Shown: positions 9,979 through 23,955 of the stretch, one piece after another
Numbering within the stretch: position 1 is the first letter of the stretch
Layout: the number at the start of each line of letters is the position of its first letter
Source: Chamaelirium japonicum
Taxonomy: Eukaryota > Streptophyta > Magnoliopsida > Liliales > Melanthiaceae
Assembly: GCA_947650365.1 (NCBI GenBank)
Contig: CANTAL010000146.1
Coordinates: 728,680 to 792,679, forward strand
Direction of reading: 5' to 3'
DNA length: 64,000 nt
The notes under the pieces: generated by a model
The model's database searches: none
What the model was told of the DNA's origin: nothing
What the model saw: only the letters and a program-made list of their open reading frames with translations
Translations under genes and position numbers: made by a program

Positions 9979-12900
9979 GAATGAATTAGAATGGATCGTA
10001 CGAATGAATTAGAATGGATCATATTAATGAATTAGAATGGATCGTACGAATGAATTAGAATGGATACATTCGTGCGAATAAATTAGAATGGATTGTATGA
10101 ATGAATTAGAATGGATCGAACGAATGAATTAGAATGGATCGTACGAATGAATTAGAATAGATTGCGCGAATGAATTAGAATGGATCGTACGAATGAATTA
10201 AAATGGATCATACGAAGGAATTAGAATGGATCGTACGAATGAATTAGAATGGATCGTACGAATGAATTAGAATGGATCGTACGGAGGAATTAGAATGGAT
10301 CGTACGAATGAATTAGAATGGATCGTACGATTGAATTAGAATGGATCATACGAATGAGTAAGAATGGATCATATGAATGAATTAGATTGGATCATACGAT
10401 CCATTCTAATTCATTAGCATGGATCGTGCTAATGAATTAGAATGGAATATACGAATGAATTAGAATGGATCGTAGAATGGATCGTACGAATGAATTAGAA
10501 TGAATTAGAATGGATCGTACGAATGAATTAGAATAGATCATAGGAATGAATTAGAATGGATCGTGCAAATGAATTAGAATGGATACATTCGTGCAAATAA
10601 ATTAGAATGGATCGTACGAATGAATTAGAATGGATCGTACGAATGAATTAGAATAGATTGCGCGAATGAATTAGAATGGATCGTACGAATTAATTAGAAT
10701 GGATACATTCGTGCGAATGAATTAGAATGGATACATTCGTGCGAATGAATTAGAATGGATTGTATGAATGAATTAGAATGGATCGTACGAATGAATTAGA
10801 ATGGATCATACGAATTAATTAGAATGGATCATACGAATGAATTAGAATGGATCGTACGAATGAATTAGAATGGATCGTACGAATGAATTAGAATGGATCG
10901 TACGAATGAATTAGAATGGATCGTGCGAATGAATTAGAATGGATCGTACGAATGAATTAGAATGGATACATTTGTGCGAATGAATTAGAATGGATCGTAC
11001 GAATGAATTAGAATGAATCGTATGAATGAATTAGAATGGATCGTACGAATGAATTAGAATGGATCGTGCGAATGTATTAGAATGGATCGTACGAATGATT
11101 TAAAATGGATCGTGTGAAAGAATTAGAATGGATCGTACGAATGAATTAGAATGGATCGTGCGAATGAATTAGAATGGATCGTATGAATGAATTAGAATAG
11201 ATTTAGTGAATGAATTAGAACTGATCGTACGAATGAATTAGAATGGATCGTACGAATGAATTAGAATGTATACATTTGTGCGAATGAATTAGAATGGATC
11301 GTACGAATGAATTAGAATGGATCTTATGAATGAATTAGAATGGATACATTCGTGCGAATGAATTAGAATGGATCGTGCGAATCCATTAGACTGGATCGTG
11401 CGAATGAATAAGAATGGATCATACGAATGAATTAGAATGGATCGTACGAATTAATTAGAATGGATACATTCGTGCGAATGAATTAGAATGGATTGTATGA
11501 ATGAATTAGAATGGATCGTACGAATGAATTAGAATGGATCATACGAATTAATTAGAATAGATCATACGAATGAATTAGAATGGATCGTACGAATGAATTA
11601 GAATGGATCGTACGAATGAACTAGAATGGATCGTACGAATGAAATAGAATAGATTGTACGAATGAATTAGAATGGATTCGTACGAATGAATTAGAATGGA
11701 TACATTCGTGCGAATGAATTAGAATGGATACATTCGTGCAAAAGAATTAGAATAGATCGTATGAATGAATTAGAATGGATCCTATGAATGAATTAGAATG
11801 GATCGTGCGAATGAATTAGAATGGATCGCACGAATGAATTAGAATGGATCGTGCTAATGAATTAGAATTGATCGAACGAATGAATTAGCATGGATCGTGC
11901 TAATGAATTAGAATGGATCGTACGAATGAATTAGAATGGATCAAATGAATGAATTAGAATGGTTACATTCATGCGAATGAATTAGAATGGATCGTACGAA
12001 TGGATTAGAATAGATCGTACGAATGGATTAGAATGGATACATTCGAGCGAATGAATTAGAATGGATCGTACGGAATGAATTCGAATGGATTGTATGAATG
12101 AATTAGAATGGATACATTCGTGCGAATGAATTAGAATGGATCGTGCGAATGAATTAGAATGGATTCGTACGAATGAATTAGAATGGATACATTCGTGCGA
12201 ATGAATTAGAATGGATCGTACCAATGAGTAAGAATGGATCGTATGAATGAAATAGAATGGATCGTACGAATGAATTATAATGGATCGTACGTAATGAATT
12301 AGAATGGATTGTATGAATGAATTAGAATGGATCGTACGAATGAATTAGAATGGATCATACGAATTAATTAGAATGGATCATACAAATGAATTAGAATGGA
12401 TCGTACGAATGGATTAGAATGGATTGTACCAATGAGTAAGAATGGATCGTGCGAATGAATTAGAATGGATCAGACGAATGAATTAGAATGGATCGTACGA
12501 ATGAATTAGAGCGGATCGTACGAATGAATTAGAATGGATCGTACGAATAAATTAGAAAGGATACATTCGTCCGAATGAATTAGAATGGATCATACGAATG
12601 AGTAAGAATGGATCGTACGAATGAATTAGAATGGATCGTACGAATGAATTAGAATGGATCGTACGAATGAATTAGAATGGATCATACGAATGAATTAGAA
12701 TGGATCATACGAATGAGTAAGAATGGATCGTATGAATGAAATAGAATGGATTGTACGAATGAATTAGAATGGATCGTACGAATGAATTAGAATGGATCGT
12801 GTGAAAGAATTAGAATTAGAATGGATCGTACGAATAAATTAGAATGGATACATTCGTTCGAATGAATTAGAATGGATCATACGAATGAGTAAGAATGGAT

Positions 12901-13070
12901 CGTACGAATGAAATAGAATAGATTGTACGAATGAATTAGAATGGATCCTACGAATAAATTAGAATGGATCGTGTGAAAGAATTAGAATGGATTGTATGAA
13001 TGAATTAGAATGGATCGTATGAATGAATTAGAATGGATCGTGCGAATGAATTCGAATGGATCGTACGAAT
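9979..13070 (-). repeat. Satellite, long reverse block with a forward island
   Basis: About 3.1 kb of reverse units. A forward island at about 10,395-10,418 copies the island at 6668-6690 (same TTAGCATGG edge), showing that the two regions share a higher-order ancestor. The minus-strand frame at 11,982-12,224 is a translated repeat and not a gene. The block ends at GTACGAATTCATTC, about 13,071. Confidence 0.95.
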
Positions 13071-16000
13071 TCATTCTAATTCATTCATACAATCCATTCT
13101 AATTCTTTCACACGATCCATTCTAATTCATTCGTAGGATCCATTCTAATTCATTCGTACAATCTATTCTATTTCATTCGTACGATCCATTCTTACTCATT
13201 CGTATGATCCATTCTAATTCATTTGGACGAATGTATCCATTCTAATTTATTCGTACGATCCATTCTAATTCATTCGTACGATCCATTCTAATTCATTCGT
13301 ACGATCCATTCTAATTCATTCGTATGATCCATTCTAATTAATTCGTATGATCCATTCTAATTCATTCATACGATCCATTCTAATTCATTCGCACAAATGT
13401 ATCCATTCTAATTAATTCGTACGATCCATTCTAATTCATTCGTATGATCCATTCTAATTCATTCGTATGATCTATTCTAATTCATTCGCACGATCTGTTC
13501 TTATTCATTCACACAATCCATTCTAAACCATTCATACGATCCATTCTAATTTATTCGTACGATCCATTCTAATTCATTCGTAAGATCCATTCTAATTCAT
13601 TCGTACGATCCATTCTAATTCATTCGTACGATCCATTCTAATTCATTCGCACGAATGTATCCATTCCAGTTCATTCGTACGATCCATTCTAATTCATTCG
13701 TACGATCCATTCTAATTCATTCGCACGATCCATTCTAATTCATTCGTACGATCCATTCTAATTCATTCGCACGAATGTATCCATTCTAATTCATTTGTAC
13801 ATACGATCCATTCTAATTCATTCGTACGATCCATTCTAATTCATTCGCACGATCTGTTCTTATTCATTCGCACAATCCATTCTAATTCATTCGTACGAAT
13901 GTATCCATTCTAATTCATTCGTACGATCCATTCTAATTCATATGCACAAAGGTATCCATTCTAATTCATTCGTACGATCCATTTTAATTCAGGATCGCAC
14001 GAATGAATTAGAATGGATACATTCATGCGAATGAATTAGAATGGATCATACGAATGAGTAATAATGGATCGTACGAATGAAATAGAATAGATTGTACGAA
14101 TGAATTAGAATGGATCCTATGAATGAATTAGAATGGATCGTGTGAAAGAATTAGAATGGATCGTACGAATGAATTAGAATGGATCTTACGAATGAATTAG
14201 AATGGATACATTCGTGCGAATGAATTAGAATTGATCGTACGAATGAATTAGAATGGATCGTGCGAATGAATTAGAATGGATCGTACGAATGAATTAGAAT
14301 GGATCGTACGAATGAACTAGAATGGATACATTCGTGCGAATGAATTAGAATGGATCGTACGAATGAATTAGAATGGATCGTACGAATGAATTAGAATGGA
14401 TACATTCGTGCGAATGAATTAGAATGGATCAAACGAATGAATTAGAATGGATCATACGAATGAATTAGAATAGATCGTACGAATAAATTAGAATGGATAC
14501 ATTCGTCCGAATGAATTAGAATGGATCATACGAATGAGTAAGAATGGATCGTACGAATGAAATAGAATGGATCGTACGAATGAATCGTGCAAATGAATTA
14601 GAATGGATCGTATGATTGTATTAGAATGGATCGTATGAGTGAATTAGAATGGATCGTACGAATGAATTAGAATGGATTGTATGAATGAATTAGAATGGAT
14701 CGTACGAATGAATTAGAACGGATCATACGAATTAATTAGAATGGATCATACGAATGAATGAGAATGGAACGTACGAATGAATTAGAATGGATCGTGTGAA
14801 AGAATTAGAATGGATTGTATGTATGAATTAGAATGAATTCGTTCGATCCATTCTAATTCATTCGTACGATCCATTCTAATTCTTTCACACGATCCATTCT
14901 TATTCATTCATACGATCCATTCTAATTTATTCGTACGATCTATTCTAATTCATTCGTACGATCCATTCTAATTCATTCGTACGATCCATTCTAATTCCTT
15001 CGTACGATCCATTCTAATTCATTCATACAATCCATTCTAATTCTTTCACACGATCCATTCTAATTCATTCGTACGATCCATTCTAATTCATTCGTCCAAT
15101 CCATTCTAATTCATTCGCACGAATGTATCCATTCTAAACCATTCATACGATCCATTCTAATTTATTCGTACGATCCATTCTAATTCATTCGTAAGATCCA
15201 TTCTAATTCATTCGTACGATCCATTCTAATTCATTCGTACGATCCATTCTAATTCATTCGCACGAATGTATCCATTCTAGTTCATTCGTACGATCCATTC
15301 TAATTCATTCGTACGATCCATTCTAATTCATTCGCACGATCAATTCTAATTCATTCGTACGATCCATTCTGATTCATTCGCACGAATGTATCCATTCTAA
15401 TTCATTCGTACATACGATCCATTCTAATTCATTCGCACGAATGTATCCATTCTAATTCATTTGTATAATCCATTCTATTTCATTCGTACGATCCATTCTT
15501 ACTCATTCGTATGATCCATTCTAATTCATTCGCACGAATATATCCAATCTAATTCATTCGTACGATCCATTCTAATTCATTCGCACTATCCATTCTAATT
15601 CATTCGTACGATCCATTCTAATTCATTCGTATGATCCATTCTAATTTATTCGTTCAAATATATCCATTCTAATTCATTCGTACGATCCATTCTAATTCAT
15701 TCGCACGATCCATTCTAATTCATTCGCACGATTGTATCCATTCAAATTCATTTGCACGATCCATTCTAATTCAATCCTATGATCTATTCTAATTCATTCG
15801 TACGATCCATTCTAATTCATTCGCTCGAATGTATCCATTCTAATTCATTCGTACGATCCATTCTAATTCGTTCATATGATCCATTCTAATTTGTTCGTAC
15901 GATCCATTCTAATATGTTCGTACGATCCATTCTAATTCATTCATATGATCCATTCTAATTCATTCCTACGATCTATTCTAATTCATTCGCTCGAATATAT

Positions 16001-16417
16001 ACATTCTAATTCATTCGTTCGATCCATTCTAATTCATTCGCACGATCTATTCTAATTCATTCGTATGATCCATTCTAATCCATTCGTACGATCCATTCTA
16101 ATTCATTCGTACGATCCATTCTAATTCATTCGTACGATCCATTCTAATTCATTCGCACGAATGTATCCATTCTAGTTCAGTCGTACGATCCATTCTAATT
16201 CATTCGTACGATCCATTCTAATTCATTCGCACGATCCGTTCTAATTCCTTCGTACGATCCATTCTAATTCATTCGTACGATCTATTCTAATTCATTCGTA
16301 CGATCCATTCTAATTCATTTTGTACGATCCATTCTAATTCCTTCGTACGATCCATTCTAATTCATTCGTACGATCCATTCTAATTCATTCGTACAGTCTA
16401 TTTTAATTCATTCGTAC
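13071..16417. repeat. Satellite: forward, reverse, forward
   Basis: Forward 13,071-13,990, reverse 13,991-14,837, forward 14,838-16,417. The first block and its following flip reproduce the order seen at 1989-2945, including the ATTCAGGATCG junction. The long forward block ends at ATTCATTCGTACGAATGG, about 16,417. No gene is seen. Confidence 0.95.
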
Positions 16418-19045
16418 GAATGGATACATTCGTGTGAATGAATTAGAATGGATCGTTCGAATGAATTAGAATGGATACCTTTGTGCAAATGAATTAGAAT
16501 GGATCGTATGAATGAATTAGACTGGATCGTATGAGTGAATTAGAACGGATTGTACGAATGGATCATACGAATGAATTAGAATGGATCGTGTGAAAGAATT
16601 AGAATGGATTGTATGAATGAATTATAATGGATCAAATGAATGAATTAGAATGGATCGTACGAAGGAATTAGAATGGATCGTACGAATGAATTAGAATGTA
16701 TCGTACGAATGAATTAGAATAGATCGTACAAAGGAATTAGAATGGATCGTACGAAGGAATTAGAATGGATCGTACGAATGAATTAGAATGGATATATTTG
16801 TGCAAATGAATTAGAATGGATCGTATGAATATATTAGAATGGATCGTATGAGTGAATTAGAATGGATCGTATGAATGAATTAGAATGGATCGTAGGAATG
16901 AATTAGAATGGATCGTGCGAAAGAATTAGAATGCATTGTATGAATGAATTATAATGGATCGTATGAATGAAGTAGAATGGATCGTGCGAATGAATTCGAA
17001 TGGATCGCATGATCCATTCGAATAGAATGGATCGTATGAATGAATTAGAATGGATTGGGCGAATGAATTAGAATGGATTGTAGGAATGAATTAGAATGGA
17101 TCGGATGAATGAATTAGAATGGATCGTATGAATGAATTAGAATGGATCGTGCGAATGAATTAAAATGGATCGTACGAATGAATTAGAATGGATTGTACGA
17201 ATGAATTAGAATGGATCATACGAATGAATTAGAATGGATCATACGAATGAGTAAGAATGGATCGTACGAATGAAATAGAATGGATTGTACGAATGAATTA
17301 GAATGGATACATTCATGCGAATGAATTAGAATGGATCGGACGATTGAATTAGAATGGATCGTACGATTCATTCTAATTCATTCGTACGATCCATTCTAAT
17401 ACATTCGTACGATTCATGCTAATTAATTCGCACGATCCATTCTAATTCATTCGTACGATCCATTCTTATTCATTCATACGATCCATTCTAATTCATTCGC
17501 ACAATCCATCCTATTTCATTCGTACAATCCATTCTAATTCATTCGTATGATCCATTCTAACTCATTCGGTGGATCCATTCTAATTCATTCGTATGATCCA
17601 TTCTAATTCATTCCCACGATCCATTCAAATTTATTCGTACGATCCATTCTAATTCATTCGTACGATCTATTCTAATTCATTCGCACGAATGTAACCATTC
17701 TAATTCATTCATACAATTCATTCTAATTCATTCGTATGAGCTATTCTAATTCATTCCTACGATCCATTCTAATTCATTCGTACGATCCATTGTAATTCAT
17801 TCATACAATCCATTTAGATTCATTCGCACAAATGTATCCATTCAAATTCATTCGTACGATCCATTCTAATTCATTCGTACGATCCATTCTAATTCATTCG
17901 TACGATCCATTCTAATTCATTCGTACGAATGGATACATTCGTGTGAATGAATTAGAAAGGATCGTACGAATGAGTAAGAATGGATCGTACGAATGAAATA
18001 GAATGGATTGCACGAATGAATTAGAATGGATCGTACGAATGAATTAGAATGGATCTTGTGAAAGAATTAGAATGGATTGTATGAATGAATTAGAATGGAT
18101 CATACAAAGGAATTAGAATGTATCATATGAATGAATTAGAATGGATCGTGCGAATGAATTAGAATGGATCGTACGAATGAATTAGAATGGATCGTGCTAA
18201 TGAATTAGAATTGATCGAACGAATGAATTAGCATGGATCGTTCAAATGAATTAGAATGGAACGTACGAATGAATTAGAATGGATCGTGTGAAAGAATTAG
18301 AATGGATTGTATGAATGAATTAGAATGAATTCGTACGATCCATTCGAATTCATTAGCACGATCCATTCTAATTCATTCATACGATCCATTCTAATTCATT
18401 CATACAATCCATTCTAATTCTTTCACACGATCCATTCTAATTCATTCGTAGGATCCATTCTAATTCATTCGTACAATCTATTCTATTTCATTCGTACGAT
18501 CCATTCTTACTCATTCGTATGATCCATTCTAATTCATTCGTACGATCCATTCTAATTCATTTGTACGATCCATTCTAATTCATTCGTACAATCCATTCTA
18601 TTTCATTCGTACGATCCATTCTTACTCATTCGTATGATCCATTCTAATTCATTCGCACGAATGTATCCATTCTAATTCATTCATACAATCCATGCTAATT
18701 CATTCCGTACGATCCATTCTATTTCATTCGTACGATCGTACGAATGAATTAGAATGGATCGTACGAATGAATTAGAATAGATTGTGCGAATGAATTAGAA
18801 TGGATCGTACGAATGAATTAGAATGGATCGTATGAATGACTTAGAATGGATCATACGAATGAGTAAGAATGGATCGTACGAATGAATTAGAATGGATCGT
18901 ACGAATGAATTAGAATGGATCGTACGAATAAATTAGAATGGATACATTCGTCCGAATGAATTAGAATGGATCATACGAATGAGTAAGAATGGATCGTACG
19001 AATGAAATAGAATAGATTGTACGAATGAATTAGAATGGATCCTAC
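16418..19045. repeat. Satellite mosaic of short alternating blocks
   Basis: Reverse 16,418-17,366, forward 17,367-17,927, reverse 17,928-18,330, forward 18,331-18,736, reverse 18,737-19,045. The first block includes the small hairpin at 16,994-17,023. The forward block at 17,367 carries the CTCATTCGGTGGATCC marker near 17,560 and closely matches 49,573-49,990. The flip at 18,736 is centred on GTACGATCGTAC. Confidence 0.95.
16994..17023. repeat. Recurrent 30-bp hairpin inside the satellite
   Basis: Arms of 13 nt (TTCGAATGGATC and its complement, plus one pair) flank the loop GCAT. The same element recurs at 28,240-28,269, near 43,376-43,404, near 54,518-54,546 with a mismatch, and in the opposite sense (loop ATGC) at 37,306-37,333 and 38,850-38,877. 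It marks one higher-order family. Confidence 0.8.
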
Positions 19046-22000
19046 GTAATTCATTCGCACGATCCATTCTAATTCATTCGTACGATCCATTCTAATTCAT
19101 TCATACGATCCATTCTAATTCATTCGTACGATCCATTCTAATTTATTCGCATAAATGTATCCATTCTTATTCATTCGTACGATCCATTCTAATTCATTCG
19201 CACGATCCATTCTAATTCATTCGTACGATCCATTCTAATTCATTCGTACGATCCATTCTAATTCATTCGTATGATCCATTCTAATTAATTCGTATGATCC
19301 ATTCTAATTCATTCGTACGATCCATTCTAATTCATTCATACAATCCATTCTAATTCATTCGCACGAATGTATCCATTCCAATTAATTCGTACGATCCATT
19401 CTAATTCATTCGTATGATCTATTCTTATTCATTCGCACGATCCAGTCTTATTGATTCGCACGATCCATTCTAATTCATTCGCACGAATGTATCCATTCTA
19501 ATTCATTCGTACGATCCATTCTAATTCCTTAATATGATCCATTCTAATTCATTCGTACGATCCATTCTAATTCATATGCACAAAGGTATCCATTCTAATT
19601 CATTCGCACGAAAGAATTAGAATGGATTGTATGAAAGAATAGATCGTACGAATGAATTAGAATGGATCGTACGGAATGAATTTGAATGGATTGTATGAAT
19701 GAATTAGAATGGATCGTACGAATGAGTAAGAATGGATCGTACGAATGAATTAGAATGGATCATACGAATGAATTAGAATGGATCGTACGAATTAATTAGA
19801 ATGGCTCATACGAATGAAATAGAATGGATCGTACGAAGGAATTAGAATGGATCGTACGAAGGAATTAGAATGGATCGTACGAATGAATTAGAATGGATAT
19901 ATTCGTACAAATGAATTAGAATGGATCGTATGAATGAATTAGAATAGATCGTATGAGTGAATTAGAACGGATAGTACGAATGAAGTAGATTGGATCGTAT
20001 GAATGAATTAGAATGTATACATTCGTGCGAATGAATTAGAATGGATCGTATGAATGAATTAGAATGGATCGTACGAATGAATTAGAATGGATCGTACGAA
20101 TGAATTAGAATGGATCGTACGAATGAACTAGAATGGATACATTCGTGCGAATGAATTAGAATGGATCGTACGAATGAATTAGAATGGATCGTACGAATGA
20201 ATTAGAATGGATCTTACGAATGAATTAGAATGGATCGTACGAATGAATTAGAATGGATCATACGAATGAATTAGAATGGATACATTCGTGCGAATGAATT
20301 AGAATGGATCGGACGAATGAATTAGAATGGATCGTACGAAAGAATTAGAATGGATCAAATGAATGAATTAGAATGGATCGTACGAATAAATTAGAATGGA
20401 TACATTCGTCCGAATGAATTAGAATGGATCATACGAATGAATTAGAATGGATCGTACGAATGAATTAGAATGGATCGTACGAATGAATTAGAATGGATAC
20501 ATTCGTACGAATGAATTAGAATGGATCATACAAATGAATTAGAATGGATCGTACGGAATGAATTAGAATGGATATATTTGAACGAATAAATTAGAATGGA
20601 TCATACGAATGAATTAGAATGGATCGTACGAATGAATTAGAATGGATAGTGCGAATGAATTAGAATCGATCGTATGAATGAATTAGAATGGATCGTACGA
20701 ATGATTTAGAATGGATCATACGAATGAGTAAGAATGGATCGTACGAATGAATTAGAATGGATCGTACGAATAAATTAGAATGGATACATTCGTCCGAATG
20801 AATTAGAATGGATCATACGAATGAGTAAGAATGGATCGTACGAATGAAATAGAATAGATTGTACGAATGAATTAGAATGGATCCTACGAATGAATTAGAA
20901 TGGATCGTGTGAAAGAATTAGAATGGATTGTATGAATGAATTAGAATGGATCGTATGAATGAATTAGAATGGATCGTGCGTACCATTCTAATTCATTCGT
21001 ACGTTCCATTCTAATTCATTAGCACGATCCATGCTAATTCATTCGTTCGATCAGTTCTAAGTCATTAGCACGATCCATTCTAATTCATTCGTACGATCCA
21101 TTCTAATTCATTCGCACGATCCATTCTAATTCATTCATAGGATCCATTCTAATTCATTCATACGATCTATTCTAATTCTTTCGCACGAATGTATCCATTC
21201 TAATTCATTCGCACGAATGTATCCATTCTAATTCATTCGTACGATCCATTCTAATTCATTCGCACAAATGTATCCATTCTAATTCATTCGTACGATCCAT
21301 TCTAATTCATTCGCACGATCCATTCTAATTCATTCGTACGATCCATTCTAATTCTTTCACACGATCTATTCTAATCCATTCTAATTCATTCGTACGAATC
21401 CATTCTAATTCATTCGTACAATCTATTCTATTTCATTCGTATGATCCATTCTTACTCATTCGTATGATCCATTCTAATTCATTCGGACAAATGTATCTAT
21501 TCTAATTTATTCATACGATCCATTCTAATTCATTCGTACGATCCATTCTAATTCATTCGCTCGAATGTATCCATTCTAATCCATTCGTACGATCCATTCT
21601 AATCCATTCGTACGATCCATTCTAATTCATTCGCATGAATGTAACCATTCTAATTCTTTCATTTGATCCATTCTAATCCTTTCGTATGATCCATTCTAAT
21701 TCATTAGCACGATCCATGCTAATTCATTCGTTCGATCAATTCTAATTCATTAGCATGATCCATTCTAATTCATTCGTACGATCCATTCTAATTCATTCGC
21801 ACGATCCATTCTAATTCATTCATAGGATCCATTCTTATTTATTCATACGATCTATTCTAATTCTTTCGCACGAATGTATCCATTCTAATTCATTCGCACG
21901 AATGTATCCATTCTAATTCATTCGTACGATCCATTCTAATTCATTCGTACGATCCATTCTAATTCATTCGTACGATCCATTCTAATTTATTATACGATCT

Positions 22001-23955
22001 ATTCTAATTCATTCATACAATCCATTCTAATTCTTTCACACGATCCATTCTAATTCATTCGTACGATCCATTCTAATTCATTCGCACAATCCATTCTATT
22101 TCATTCGTACGATCCATTTTTACTCATTCGTATGATCCATTCTAATTCATTCGCACGAATGTATCCATAATGGATCATACGAATGAGTAAGAGTGGATCG
22201 TACGAATGAAATAGAGAGGATTGTGCGAATGAATTAGAATGGACCGTACGAATGAATTAGAATGGATACATTCGTGCGAATAAATTAGAATGGATCATAC
22301 GAATGAGTCAGAATGGATCGTCATTCTAATTCATTCGTATGATCCATTCTAATTCATTTGTATCCATTCTATTTCATTCGCACGATCCATTCTAATTCAT
22401 TCGCGCAATCTATTCTAATTCATACGTACGATCCATTTTAATTCATTCGTATGATCCATTCTAATTCATTCATACAATCCATTCTAATTTATTTGCACGA
22501 ATGTATCCATTCTAATTCATTCCTACGATCCATTCTAATTTATTCGCACAATCTATTCTAATTCATTCATACGATCCATTCTAATTCATTCGAACGAATG
22601 TATCCATTCTAATTCATTCATACGATCCATTCTACTTCATTCGTACTATCCGTTCTAATTCACTCATACGATCCATTCTAATTCATTCATACGATCCATT
22701 CTAATTCATTTGCACGAATATATCCATTCTAATTCATTCGTACGATCCTAAGGGATCGTACGAATGAATTAGAATGGATACCTTTGTGCATATGAATTAG
22801 AATGGATCGTACGAATGAATTAGAATGGATCGTACGAATGAATTAGAATGGATATATTCGTGCAAATGAATTAGAATGGATCGTACAAATCAATTAGAAT
22901 GGATCATACGAATTAATTAGAATGGATCATACGAATGAATTAGAATGGATCGTACGATATCCATTCTAATTCATTCGTACGATCCATTCTAATTCATTCG
23001 TACGATCCATTCTAATTCATTCGAAAGATCCATTCTAATTCATTCGTACGATCCATTCTAATTCATTCGTACGATCCATTCTAATTAATTCGCACGAATG
23101 TATCCATTCTAGTTCATTAGTACGATCCATTCTAATTTATTCGTACGATCCATTCTAATTCATTCGCACGATCCATTCTAATTCATTCGTACGATCCATT
23201 CAAATTCATTCATACGATCCATTCTAATTTATTCGTACGATCCATTCTAATTCATTCGCACAAATGTATCCATTCTAATTCATTCGTACGATCCATTCTA
23301 ATTCATTCGCACGATCCATTCTAATTCATTCGTACGATCCATTCTAATTCTTTTACACGATCCATTCTAATTCATTCGTACGATCCATTCTAATTCATTC
23401 GCACGATCTATTCTAATTCATTCGTATGATCCATTCTAATTCATTCATACGATCCATTCTAATTCATTTGTACGATCCATTCTAATTCATTCGCACAAAT
23501 GTATCCATTCTAATTCATTCGTACGATCCATTCTAATTTATTCGCATGAACCATTCTAATTCATTCGTACGATCCATTCTAATTCATTCGTACGATCCAT
23601 TCTAATTCATTCGTATGATCCATTCTAATTAATTCGTATGATCCATTCTAATTCATTCGTACGATCCATTCTAATTCATTCATACAATCCATTCTAATTC
23701 ATTCGCACGAATGTATCCATTCTAATAAATTCGTACGATCCATTCTAATTCATTCGTATGATCTATTCTTATTCATTCGCACGATCCAGTCTAATTGATT
23801 CGCACGATCCATTCTAATTCATTCGCACGAATGTATCCATTCTAATTCATTCGTACGATCCATTCTAATTCATTAATATGATCCATTCTAATTCATTCGT
23901 ACGATCCATTCTAATTCATATGCACAAAGGTATCCATTCTAATTCATTCGCACGA
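19046..23955. repeat. Satellite mosaic, mostly forward
   Basis: Forward 19,046-19,610, reverse 19,611-20,980, forward 20,981-22,168, reverse 22,169-22,320, forward 22,321-22,752, reverse 22,753-22,957, forward 22,958-23,955. The flips at 19,610 and 23,955 have the same CGCACGAAAGAATTAG sequence, followed by nearly the same reverse units, so these two regions are copies about 4.3 kb apart. No gene is seen. Confidence 0.95.

Noticed and set aside
11982..12224. Minus-strand 80-codon frame of the same kind
   Set aside because: Pure satellite translation, with the same peptide periodicity as at 4733-5107.
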